A stretch of 37,070 nt of DNA, from contig NZ_AKJA01000041.1 in NCBI RefSeq assembly GCF_000282575.1, positions 1-37,070 on the forward strand, given 5' to 3'. A program made the position numbers and the translations under genes. Of this stretch, positions 9,261-17,311 are shown piece by piece. The notes under the pieces were generated by a model that saw only the letters and a program-made list of their open reading frames with translations, searched no databases and was not told the origin of the DNA. Position 1 is the stretch's first letter. Every line of letters starts with the position of its first letter. This DNA is from Herbaspirillum sp. YR522 (GTDB lineage: Bacteria; Pseudomonadota; Gammaproteobacteria; Burkholderiales; Burkholderiaceae_D).

Positions 9261-10196
9261 ATGACCCAGCTTGACCAGTTGAAGCAGCACACCACCATCG
9301 TGGCCGACACCGGCGATTTCCAGACCATGAAGGCCTTCGCGCCCCAGGACGCCACCACCAACCCGTCGCTGATCCTCAAGGCGGTGCAGAAGGACGAGTA
9401 CAAGCCGCTGCTGGCCAGCGTGGCCAAGGCGCATGCCGGCAAGAGCACCGACGAGATCATCGACCACCTGCTGGTGGCCTTCGGCCTGGAGATCCTCAAG
9501 CTGATCCCGGGGCGGGTGTCGACCGAGACCGACGCCCGCCTGTCGTTCGACACCGAGGCCACCGTCGCCAAGGGCCGCACGCTCATCAGGCTGTACGAAC
9601 AGGCCGGGATCGCCCGCGAGCGCGTGCTCATCAAGATCGCAGCGACCTGGGAAGGCATCCGCGCCGCCGAGATCCTGGAGCAGGAAGGCATCCACTGCAA
9701 CCTCACGCTGCTGTTCTCGCTGCCGCAGGCAGTGGCCTGCGCCGAGGCGAAGGTGCAGTTGATCTCGCCGTTCGTGGGCCGTATCTACGACTGGTACAAG
9801 AAGTCCAGCGGCCAGGACTACACCGGTGCCGACGATCCGGGCGTGCAGTCGGTCAAGGCTGTGTACAACTATTACCGCAAGTTCGGCTACGCCACCGAAG
9901 TCATGGGTGCGAGCTTTCGCAACACCTCGCAGATCGTCGAGCTGGCCGGTTGCGACCTGCTGACCATCAGCCCCGACCTGCTGCAGAAGCTGGCCGAGTC
10001 GGACGCGCCGGTGCAGCGCAAGCTGAGCGTCGAAGCCGCCAAGGCGGCCGACATCGCACGCATCAGCCTGGACGAGAAGGCATTCCGGCTGGCGCTCAAT
10101 GGCGACGCCATGGCTACCGAGAAGCTGGCCGAAGGCATACGCCAGTTCTGCGCCGACGCCGTCAAGCTCGAACAGATCGTCGACGCCCTGCGCTGA
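9261..10196 (+). CDS. tal: Transaldolase (TalB type)
   Basis: Transaldolase moves a dihydroxyacetone unit between sedoheptulose-7-phosphate and glyceraldehyde-3-phosphate, giving erythrose-4-phosphate and fructose-6-phosphate, in the non-oxidative pentose phosphate pathway. The 311-residue length fits the TalB class. The Schiff-base lysine is Lys125 in [16 protein letters not shown], and [12 protein letters not shown] (30-41) is the N-terminal signature. CAGGA upstream of ATG 9261 is an acceptable ribosome site. It is the last gene of the pgi operon and converges on the first giant toxin-like gene. The 87 bases between them contain only a weak CCGGG/CCCGG inverted repeat and no clear T-tailed terminator. 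Confidence 0.96.
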   Translation: MTQLDQLKQHTTIVADTGDFQTMKAFAPQDATTNPSLILKAVQKDEYKPLLASVAKAHAGKSTDEIIDHLLVAFGLEILKLIPGRVSTETDARLSFDTEATVAKGRTLIRLYEQAGIARERVLIKIAATWEGIRAAEILEQEGIHCNLTLLFSLPQAVACAEAKVQLISPFVGRIYDWYKKSSGQDYTGADDPGVQSVKAVYNYYRKFGYATEVMGASFRNTSQIVELAGCDLLTISPDLLQKLAESDAPVQRKLSVEAAKAADIARISLDEKAFRLALNGDAMATEKLAEGIRQFCADAVKLEQIVDALR

Positions 10197-10283
10197 GCGT
10201 GACTGGCTTGCCGGGCGGCCGGCTACCCGGTCGCATCGGGCCTGGGCACGTCAACCTTGCGTGCGTCGCTCCCACTCCCGTCT

Positions 10284-13200
10284 TCAGGCAGGGGAGCTGA
10301 CCCGCCCCTGCAGCAGGCCATGGTCCACCGCGACCAGCCCGATCATGCCATCGGGATGATCGCCGATCGACGACAGGGTGGGCGTGAGGGCAAAGCCGTC
10401 GCGCGTGGTGATGACCACATCGCCATCGGCCAGGGCCGCCGTCGCCTGCCCCTGCCTGTCCACCGTGAACACGTTGCCGAGCACGATACGGCCATCGGCA
10501 TCACTGCCATCGAGCCGTAACTCCAGGCTGGCGCCGGCTGCCATCACAGACAATTGCCCGATATCGACATCGAGCTGCAGATGATGCCGAGCGGACGGTG
10601 CCTGCGCATTGTCGATATCGACCCGTCGGACGTGGCCTGCGATCACGTAGCGATTGCTGCCCGCGCTGGCCACGATCCGGGCCCGACTGCCATTGACCAG
10701 GAAACTATCGTCGCCACCACCGCCGATGGCGCTGTCGCCATCGCCATTGAGCGCGATCACATTGTCATCGCGGTTACCCGTGACCTCGGTGCGTGCGCTG
10801 GCCGACGTCACGACATGATCGATGTCGAGCAAGCTCGTGCGGCGCGCACCTGCCTCGAGCCAACCGCGCGTATCGGTGGGTGGCGCCCCAGGCAGCACCC
10901 GTACCAGCGCTGTGGTCGGCTGATAGGACACGCCCGGTATGTCGGTCGGTATCGGTGGCGGCGGCTTTTCGCCGGACACCACGGGCAATACCACGCGCAC
11001 CGACGGCGGCGCCGGATGCGGGCTCGCGGCAGAGGCGGTTGCGGCGGCAGCGCCGAAATGCAGCGCCAGCGTATCCTGGCCGCGACCGCCATCCAATACC
11101 GAACCGTCGGTGGGTGGTTGTCGCAGGTCGAAGCGGTCGTCCCGGTCGCCGCCGGTGATGTGCTTTTGACCTGCGCCCACTTGGAACACATTGCTGCGCC
11201 CCAGGTCCCCCTTGAGCTTGTCCTTGCCGGCGCCGGTGACCCACAGCAGCGACGTACCCGCAGCGCGTGCGGCGCTGGCCAGGTTGGTCACCCGCTCGAT
11301 CCCGCCACTGGCGTCGATGTCGTCGTCGCCAGCGTTGTCACGCACCGTCGCGGGTTGTTGGGTGAAGGTTTCTACCCGATAGGTATAAGGCCCCCCGGCG
11401 GCCAGCGCCGTCTTGGTCTGGATGCTCTTGAGCGGCGGCCGGGCGCGGATGATGGCATCGCCGAAGATGGCATGCGCATGCGGGGAATCGTTCAGGTAGG
11501 CCTGCAGTTGGGTTCGCTTGGTATCGCGATAGTGATCACGCGCCTGCGCCACCGAGACCTGGTCCTGGATTGCCTGCGAGGCGGTGCCGCCGAAGAAGCT
11601 GGACAGGCCGGTCACGAAGCGCTGCCCATGCGACAGCGGCACATGTCGTTCGATATCCTCGACATAGCGTATCGAGTGATACAGGTGATTGGCGCCGGCC
11701 AGCGCCACGCCGACGGCAATGCCGATCGGGCCGGCCGCCGTCAGCCCGGCCGCTGCCGCACCGGCCAGTCCCACCGAGGCGGCCGCACCGGCCACCGCGA
11801 AGCTACCGTCGACGAGATGGTCCTGCTGCTGCTTGCCCGACGTCGCGCCAGCGTGCTGGAAGGCGTTGACGGCGCCATAGATGTCGAACGGCAAGGTCAA
11901 TACCACGCCTGCGGCTGACGCCGCATGGCCGATCCCGGCTCCCAGCCTGGCCTGCCCGCCCAGGCGCACGCCCAAGGGCGTTCTGGCGAAGGCATTGAAC
12001 GCTTCGCTGCCGCCTTTGCCGAGGTGGTTGCCCAGGCGCGGCAGGCCCGACTCCAGGCCCAGGCTGACCACCTGCGCCGCCAAGCCGGCACCGTTGATGG
12101 CCGCATCCGGAGCGTCGCCTCTTGCCAGGGCATTGCCTATGCCTCGTAGCGCCTGGTAGACACCAAATGCCTGCAGGCCCGTACCGACATGCTGCACGGC
12201 GCCCCCACCAGGCAACAGGTAGGTGACCGGGTTGCCAGCGGCGGATTGCGCAGTACGCGCATCCAACCCCTTGAGTCGTCCCAGGTGCCGGTTCATGGCG
12301 CCGACCCACGGCTGCGACGGGTCAGGCCTGATCAGCGGCGCATCGCTTCGACGCGCTGCGGCAACGTCGAGCAGCGCGGCCAGCCCTTGCTCGCCGCGGC
12401 CATCCTGAAACATCCGGGCCACGCCCTCGCCGTCAAAAAGCAGCCGGTCGGCGACGTCGGCGTCGGCCACCCCGCCCTGGTCCAGGGCCTGCCGTATCGC
12501 TGCGCCATCCAGCGTCGCCCCCATGGCACCCAAGGTCTCGACGTCCAGCTTGCCACCGGCGCCGCCCAAGGGAGTAGCCTGGCCGCGCTCGAGCACATCC
12601 TGAAGGTGCCCGCCTGCCACCGCCTCGCCGGCGTCCCCCGCGGCGCCCTGTATCCCGGGTGGCATATCGCCGTGCATTACCTCGGCGCCGGCTGCAGGTG
12701 CGGGCACCGGCTTGCCAGCGACCGCACCCGCGACCGGCACGGCAGGGCCGGGAATGGCGTAGCCGCGCTGGGCCAGCAACTCAATGCGCTGCGCATGGGT
12801 CATCTCATGCCAGAAATCCGTGAATTTTTCGTCGGGAAGCATGCGCTTGACCGACGGCAACAGGTTGCCGTGGCGCAGCTCCTCCTTGGGCTTGTAGTGT
12901 CCGCTGGAGTTGCTCCATGAGACCAACTTGCCCTGGTCCAACACTAGATCGCCGGCATACAGGACGTCCTCGCGGTGGCTCAGCGAGGTATGCCCCTGCA
13001 CGCCAAATTGCCGGGCATCGGCAGTACCTGCCCCCATCGGAACGCCGAGGTGGATACGTGCAGGATCGTCGGCCAGGATGACGTACATGAACAGGCCATG
13101 CGGCACGGGCGTGCTGGCGCCCTCGACGGTGGGTGCCAACGTATAGTCGCTGCCCCTCTGTTGCAATTGCAACACGCGCAACGGGTCGGCCGGCCGCTGT

Positions 13201-13445
13201 ATCTGCGAATTCGTCACCTTGATCCGTTCAGGCTGGAGGCGTTGCGAAAACAGCAGCTCCAGCCGTTGCCGCTGCGCAGCTGACAATGTCGCCAGCGCCG
13301 CATTGCCAGCGCTACGCCCGGAGCCGGTAACGCCGGCCGGCGGTGCCGGGCTCGCCCTCGGCGTGCTTGCCACGGGTGGACTGGCAGGCGTGGATGGATT
13401 TCCCCGGGCAGGCGAGCGCGAGGACGCAACACTGGAGATGTTCAT
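10284..13445 (-). CDS. Paralogue A: TcdB-pore-like, RTX-like repeat protein (candidate toxin/effector)
   Basis: This 1053-residue protein belongs to a three-member paralogous set here. Order: Ser/Pro/Ala-rich N-terminus (1-50, no Asp or Glu, no signal peptide); conserved module (about 85-195) with VQGHTSLSHREDVLYAGD and WSNSSGHYKP; Gly/Ala/Pro-rich linker (about 225-300); helical region (about 310-480) with TYLLPGGGAVQHVGTG; hydrophobic pore-like stretch (about 505-590) starting LPFDIYGAVNAFQ and running through AAGLTAAGPIGIAVGVALAG; RTX-like Gly/Asp repeats (about 700-925: DGGRGQDTLAL, IGGGGDDSF); C-terminal RDGFALTPTLS...DGMIGL. The middle resembles the TcdA/TcdB pore-forming family found in clostridial toxins and in FitD/Mcf-type insect toxins. 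No glycosyltransferase or cysteine protease domain is evident. ATG 13445 has only a poor ribosome site. Function is inferred. Confidence 0.8.
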   Translation of the reverse strand: MNISSVASSRSPARGNPSTPASPPVASTPRASPAPPAGVTGSGRSAGNAALATLSAAQRQRLELLFSQRLQPERIKVTNSQIQRPADPLRVLQLQQRGSDYTLAPTVEGASTPVPHGLFMYVILADDPARIHLGVPMGAGTADARQFGVQGHTSLSHREDVLYAGDLVLDQGKLVSWSNSSGHYKPKEELRHGNLLPSVKRMLPDEKFTDFWHEMTHAQRIELLAQRGYAIPGPAVPVAGAVAGKPVPAPAAGAEVMHGDMPPGIQGAAGDAGEAVAGGHLQDVLERGQATPLGGAGGKLDVETLGAMGATLDGAAIRQALDQGGVADADVADRLLFDGEGVARMFQDGRGEQGLAALLDVAAARRSDAPLIRPDPSQPWVGAMNRHLGRLKGLDARTAQSAAGNPVTYLLPGGGAVQHVGTGLQAFGVYQALRGIGNALARGDAPDAAINGAGLAAQVVSLGLESGLPRLGNHLGKGGSEAFNAFARTPLGVRLGGQARLGAGIGHAASAAGVVLTLPFDIYGAVNAFQHAGATSGKQQQDHLVDGSFAVAGAAASVGLAGAAAAGLTAAGPIGIAVGVALAGANHLYHSIRYVEDIERHVPLSHGQRFVTGLSSFFGGTASQAIQDQVSVAQARDHYRDTKRTQLQAYLNDSPHAHAIFGDAIIRARPPLKSIQTKTALAAGGPYTYRVETFTQQPATVRDNAGDDDIDASGGIERVTNLASAARAAGTSLLWVTGAGKDKLKGDLGRSNVFQVGAGQKHITGGDRDDRFDLRQPPTDGSVLDGGRGQDTLALHFGAAAATASAASPHPAPPSVRVVLPVVSGEKPPPPIPTDIPGVSYQPTTALVRVLPGAPPTDTRGWLEAGARRTSLLDIDHVVTSASARTEVTGNRDDNVIALNGDGDSAIGGGGDDSFLVNGSRARIVASAGSNRYVIAGHVRRVDIDNAQAPSARHHLQLDVDIGQLSVMAAGASLELRLDGSDADGRIVLGNVFTVDRQGQATAALADGDVVITTRDGFALTPTLSSIGDHPDGMIGLVAVDHGLLQGRVSSPA

Positions 13446-13613
13446 GGCACGATCAGGCTGGCGTGGTACGCGGCGCCGCCATGAACCAGACAGTCCAAGG
13501 GCGCTGCGCTTTAAAACACCACTTTAAGCGGCGCCCGACCACCGACGTAGTACATACATATTATTCGTTCACCTGGGTGCCACTGGCGACCTGCACGGCG
13601 CAGCGACACGACA

Positions 13614-14651
13614 TCAGTCAAAACTGATCTGCACCTTCATCATCTTCGAGCGATCGCCGGCGATCTCGAATGCCTCGACCGACTTCTCGAACGGATAGGT
13701 AGCCGTGATCAGCGGCTTGACATCGACCAGCCGGCGGTTCATCAATTCCACCGCCATGGCGAACTCTTCATGGAAGCGGAAGGCGCCGCGCCAATCGAGC
13801 TCCTTGCCCACCAGCAGGTTGGCCGGGAAACGGATATCGCCACCCAGGCCCACCTGCACGATGATCGCCTGCGGCCGCAGCGCCGGCAGCGCGCCGACCA
13901 GTGCGTGCTCGTTGCCGCTGGCCTCGAACAGCACATCGAAGCTGCCTTTGTCGGCGGCATAGGCCTCGAGGGCGTCGGGCGTGTCGAGCATGTTGATGGC
14001 ACGGTCGGCGCCCACGGCAATGGCCGCTTCGAGCGGCATCCTGGCCACATCCGTGACCACCACCTCGAGCGCTCCGGCACGGCGCGCGGCGATCACCACC
14101 AGCGCACCGATCGGACCGCAGCCGGTCACCAGCACCCGCTTGCCCACCAGCGCACCGGCCCGGCGCACCGCATGCAATGCCACCGACAAGGGCTCGGCCA
14201 TGGCGGCCTCGCCATCGCTGACATGGTCGGCCACCACATGCGCCTGCGAACGCTCGATGACGATTTCCTGGCGAAACGCGCCCTGTACGTGCGGCATGCG
14301 CATGGCACTGCCGTAGAAACGCATGTCCAGGCAATGATTCTGCTTGCCTTCCTGGCAGTACTTGCACAGCCCGCACGCAAGACTGGGGCTGATGGCGATA
14401 CGGGTGCCCGCCGCGAGGTCGGTAATGGCGCACCCGACCTCGGCGACCTGGCCCGATACCTCGTGCCCCAGCACCATCGGCTCCTTGATGCGTACCACGC
14501 CGAAGCCGCCGTGATGATAGTAGTGCAGGTCCGAACCGCAAATGCCGCCGGCCTTGACCTTGACCTTCAACTGCCGCGGGGCCAGTGGGCCGGTGTCCAG
14601 TGCCTGCAGGCGCAAGTCGTGGGGTGCGTGGATGACGATGCCTTGTTGCAT
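13614..14651 (-). CDS. idnD: L-idonate 5-dehydrogenase, zinc MDR family
   Basis: IdnD oxidises L-idonate to 5-ketogluconate with NAD(P). The 345-residue protein is a zinc medium-chain dehydrogenase. Catalytic zinc ligands are Cys38 and His63-Glu64 (LGHE); the structural zinc cysteines are Cys93, 96, 99 and 107 (CGLCKYCQEGKQNHC). The nucleotide-binding motif is TGCGPIGALVV at about 172-182. The block DLHYYHHGGFG...IKEPMVLGHE is characteristic of IdnD and close sorbitol-dehydrogenase relatives. The start at 14651 has AAAGG as ribosome site. It lies 253 bases after gno on the same strand, and the pathway match with gno (5-ketogluconate to gluconate) supports the assignment. Another sugar-alcohol dehydrogenase specificity cannot be fully excluded. 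There is no clear terminator before paralogue A, 168 bases downstream. Confidence 0.9.
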   Translation of the reverse strand: MQQGIVIHAPHDLRLQALDTGPLAPRQLKVKVKAGGICGSDLHYYHHGGFGVVRIKEPMVLGHEVSGQVAEVGCAITDLAAGTRIAISPSLACGLCKYCQEGKQNHCLDMRFYGSAMRMPHVQGAFRQEIVIERSQAHVVADHVSDGEAAMAEPLSVALHAVRRAGALVGKRVLVTGCGPIGALVVIAARRAGALEVVVTDVARMPLEAAIAVGADRAINMLDTPDALEAYAADKGSFDVLFEASGNEHALVGALPALRPQAIIVQVGLGGDIRFPANLLVGKELDWRGAFRFHEEFAMAVELMNRRLVDVKPLITATYPFEKSVEAFEIAGDRSKMMKVQISFD

Positions 14652-14904
14652 GATGGATTGCCTTTGCGGTTGATTTGAACAACGATTTCTGCCGGCTTCT
14701 GGCCTGCGACGCCGGCCTGCATGCGGCAGGATTCTTCATCGGGGAGACCCGGATGGACCTCCGGAAAACGCTCGCCATGCCGCTCGCCTGCGCCCTTTCG
14801 AGCACCGCGTACGGTGCCTCTGGGCTACCGGTGTCGCTCGCCCGCAAGAGCATGATCGATACAGGCGCCGGCCTATCGCGATCGCGGCCGACGGGGCGCT
14901 GCGA
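14652..14904. other. Spacer between gno and idnD, nothing recognised
   Basis: These 253 bases are long for an intra-operon gap. I see no operator of the GntR or HexR type, no T-tailed hairpin and no ORF with a convincing start. The possible reading frames here are low-quality run-ons from neighbours. An idnD promoter could lie here but none stands out. Confidence 0.5.
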
Positions 14905-15699
14905 TCAGAGCGTGGCGGTCACGCCACCATCGACATACAGGATATGGCCATTGACGAAGCGCGAGGCATCGCTGCCCAGGAACACGGCCGCGCCCACCAG
15001 GTCCTCCACATCGCCCCAGCGGCGCGACGGCGTACGGCCGACCAGCCACTCGGTGAACTTCTCGTCCTGCACCAGCGCCATGTTCATCTCGGTCTTGAAG
15101 TAGCCCGGCCCCAGGCCGTTGACCTGGATCCCGTACTTGCCCCAATCGATGGCCATGCCCTTGGTAAACATCTTCACCGCACCCTTGGTGGCCGCATAAG
15201 GGGCGATATTGGGGCGCCCCAGCTCGCTCTGCACCGAACAGATGTTGATGATCTTGCCCCGCGCACGCGGGATCATGTGGCGCGCCACGGCCTGGGCCGC
15301 GTAGAAGACGCTGTTGAGGTTGCTGTTGATGATGTCGTGCCAGTCCTGTTGCTTGAAATCCTCCAGCGGATTGCGACGCTGGATGCCGGCATTGTTGACC
15401 AGCACGTCGATGGCACCGATCTCGCTCTCGATCTTCTGCACCGCGGCCTGCACCGCCTCGGCCGAGGTGGCGTCGAAGCCGAGCGCATGGATCACATGGC
15501 CTTCATCGCGCAATTGCTGCGCGACCTTGCCCAGCTTCTGCTCGTCACGCCCGTTGAGCACGATGGCCGCGCCCGCCTCGGCCATGCCGCGCGCCAGCGC
15601 CAGGCCGATGCCGCCGGACGAACCGGTGATCAGCACCAGTCGTCCTGCCAGTGAAAAACTCTGTAGGCCAGCTGGCAATCGGGTTGCCTTGACGCTCAT
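14905..15699 (-). CDS. gno: Gluconate 5-dehydrogenase (5-ketogluconate reductase), SDR family
   Basis: This 264-residue classical short-chain dehydrogenase most likely reduces 5-ketogluconate to D-gluconate with NAD(P)H. It has the nucleotide-binding motif TGSSGGIG (25-32), NNAG (102-105), a catalytic Ser at about 155 and the YxxxK pair Tyr168/Lys172 (YAATK). The Gno/IdnO-like blocks NGRDEQKL, NNAGIQRR and FLGSDASRFVNGHILYVDGG are visible. ATG 15699 has a good AGGAG ribosome site 6 bases upstream. It follows gntK by 45 bases in the gnt operon and is paired with idnD in the idonate-to-gluconate route. The exact oxo-sugar specificity is inferred from this context. Confidence 0.92.
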   Translation of the reverse strand: MSVKATRLPAGLQSFSLAGRLVLITGSSGGIGLALARGMAEAGAAIVLNGRDEQKLGKVAQQLRDEGHVIHALGFDATSAEAVQAAVQKIESEIGAIDVLVNNAGIQRRNPLEDFKQQDWHDIINSNLNSVFYAAQAVARHMIPRARGKIINICSVQSELGRPNIAPYAATKGAVKMFTKGMAIDWGKYGIQVNGLGPGYFKTEMNMALVQDEKFTEWLVGRTPSRRWGDVEDLVGAAVFLGSDASRFVNGHILYVDGGVTATL

Positions 15700-15744
15700 G
15701 TGGTCTCCTGTGGGTCGTTGTGATGACGTTGGTGTGCGACCGGG

Positions 15745-17298
15745 CTACGTCGGCTTGACCATCTCGCGCTGGAAGGCGGCGATGGCGCGGTATTCGGGTT
15801 CCAGCTTGGCGGGAATGGCGGCGAAGATCGGTTTCAGGCGCGCATAGACCTTCACCGCACCGGCGTCGGGCGCATGGCGATGGGTCGAGCCGACCATCTC
15901 CGAGATCGCCGACAACGACGGCACCAGGCCCAGTGCCCAGGCGCCCAGCACCGCCGCCCCCAGGCACGACGATTCGACGCTCTCGGGCACCACCACTTCG
16001 CGCTCGAAGATATCGGCCATCATCTGGCGCCACAGCGCCGAGCGGGCAAAGCCGCCGGTGGCCATCATCCGCTGGGTGGGGCCGATCAGTTCCTCGAGCG
16101 CCGGCAGGATGCTGTAGAGGTTGAAGATCACCCCTTCCAGCGCGGCGCGGATCATGTGCTGCTTGCCGTGGTGCAGCGCCAGTCCGAAGAAAGAACCACG
16201 CAGGTCGGCGTTCCACAGCGGGGCGCGCTCGCCGGCCATGAACGGATGGAACAGCAGGCCCTCGGCACCCGGCGCGACCGTCTGGGCGATACGGGTCAGC
16301 GCCTCGTAGGGGTCGACGCCCTCCTCGCGCGCGGCGGCCGCTTCTGCCGTGGCCAGTTCGTCGCGCACCCAACGGAAGATGTTGCCGCCGTTATTGACCG
16401 GCCCGCCCACCACCCAGTGCTGCTCGGTCAGCGCATAGCAGAACAGGCGGCCGTGGGGGTCGGTCAACGGCTGGTCGATCACGGTGCGCATGGCGCCCGA
16501 GGTGCCGATGGTGACGGCCACATGGCCGGGCTCGATGGCATTGACGCCCAGGTTCGACAGCACGCCGTCATTGGCGCCGATGATGAACGGGGTGGTGGTG
16601 GACAAGCCCAGCCGCTGCGCGGTGGACGCATCCAGCGCAGGCAGGCGGTGGGTGGTCGGCACCGGCTGCGGCAGCTGCGCCGCATCGACCTCGAGCAGCG
16701 CCAGCGCCTCACGGTCCCAGGCCAGTTCGCGCAGGTTGAACATGCCGGTGGCCGATGCGATCGAGTAATCGACCTGCCACTGGCCGAACAGGCGAAACAG
16801 CACGTATTCCTTGATGCCCACGAAGCGCGCCGCGCGCTTGAACAGGTCCGGCTTTTCATGGCGCAGCCACATCAGCTTGCACAGCGGCGACATCGGGTGG
16901 ATCGGCGTGCCGGTGCGGCGATAGATGGCATTGCCGTCGAATTCGCGCTTGATGCGCTCGGCCCAGACCGAGGCGCGGATATCGCCCCAGGTAATGCTGT
17001 TGCACAGCAAGCCGTTGTTGGCGTCGAGCGCGATGAGGCTATGCATGGCCGCGCTGAAAGAGACCAGCGCAACCTCTTGCGGCGCGACGCCGGCGGCCTT
17101 GACGGCGCCGGCAATCGAGCCCAGCGCCGCTTCGAAGATCTGCTGCGGGTCCTGCTCGGCCATGCCCGGCTCGGTGCACAGCACCGGATACTCCACGGCG
17201 TGCTGGGCGAGCACGCGGCCATCGAGTGTGAAGACCACGGTCTTGGTGCTGGTGGTGCCGATATCGACACCCAGCATGACACGGGGAGCTTGGGGCAT
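15745..17298 (-). CDS. gntK: Gluconokinase, FGGY type
   Basis: This kinase phosphorylates D-gluconate to 6-phosphogluconate with ATP, feeding Edd. At 517 residues it belongs to the FGGY carbohydrate-kinase family, as in Bacillus-type GntK, and not to the small P-loop gluconokinase family of enteric bacteria. The N-terminal phosphate-1 motif GVDIGTTSTKTVVF starts near residue 9. AVTIGTSGAMRTV (second phosphate region) and FHPFMAGERAPLWN/ALEGVIFNLYS (FGGY C-terminal region) follow. ATG 17298 has AAAGGAA in the right place; the open frame continues 19 codons upstream but crosses into the end of gntP, so it is not used. It lies 13 bases after gntP. Other FGGY sugars are possible in principle, but the gntP-gno context makes gluconate most likely. 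Confidence 0.93.
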   Translation of the reverse strand: MPQAPRVMLGVDIGTTSTKTVVFTLDGRVLAQHAVEYPVLCTEPGMAEQDPQQIFEAALGSIAGAVKAAGVAPQEVALVSFSAAMHSLIALDANNGLLCNSITWGDIRASVWAERIKREFDGNAIYRRTGTPIHPMSPLCKLMWLRHEKPDLFKRAARFVGIKEYVLFRLFGQWQVDYSIASATGMFNLRELAWDREALALLEVDAAQLPQPVPTTHRLPALDASTAQRLGLSTTTPFIIGANDGVLSNLGVNAIEPGHVAVTIGTSGAMRTVIDQPLTDPHGRLFCYALTEQHWVVGGPVNNGGNIFRWVRDELATAEAAAAREEGVDPYEALTRIAQTVAPGAEGLLFHPFMAGERAPLWNADLRGSFFGLALHHGKQHMIRAALEGVIFNLYSILPALEELIGPTQRMMATGGFARSALWRQMMADIFEREVVVPESVESSCLGAAVLGAWALGLVPSLSAISEMVGSTHRHAPDAGAVKVYARLKPIFAAIPAKLEPEYRAIAAFQREMVKPT

Positions 17299-17311
17299 GT
17301 TTTTTCCTTTG

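Noticed and set aside
13446..13620. Type-III-regulon promoter boxes (GGAACC-N15/16-CCACNNA or TTCG-N16-TTCG) upstream of paralogue A
   Set aside because: Only partial half-boxes (for example GGCACC) were found, with no partner at the right distance.
14675..15103. Possible small plus-strand gene with a short hydrophobic start between idnD and gno
   Set aside because: It runs deep into gno on the opposite strand, has no ribosome site and no family features.
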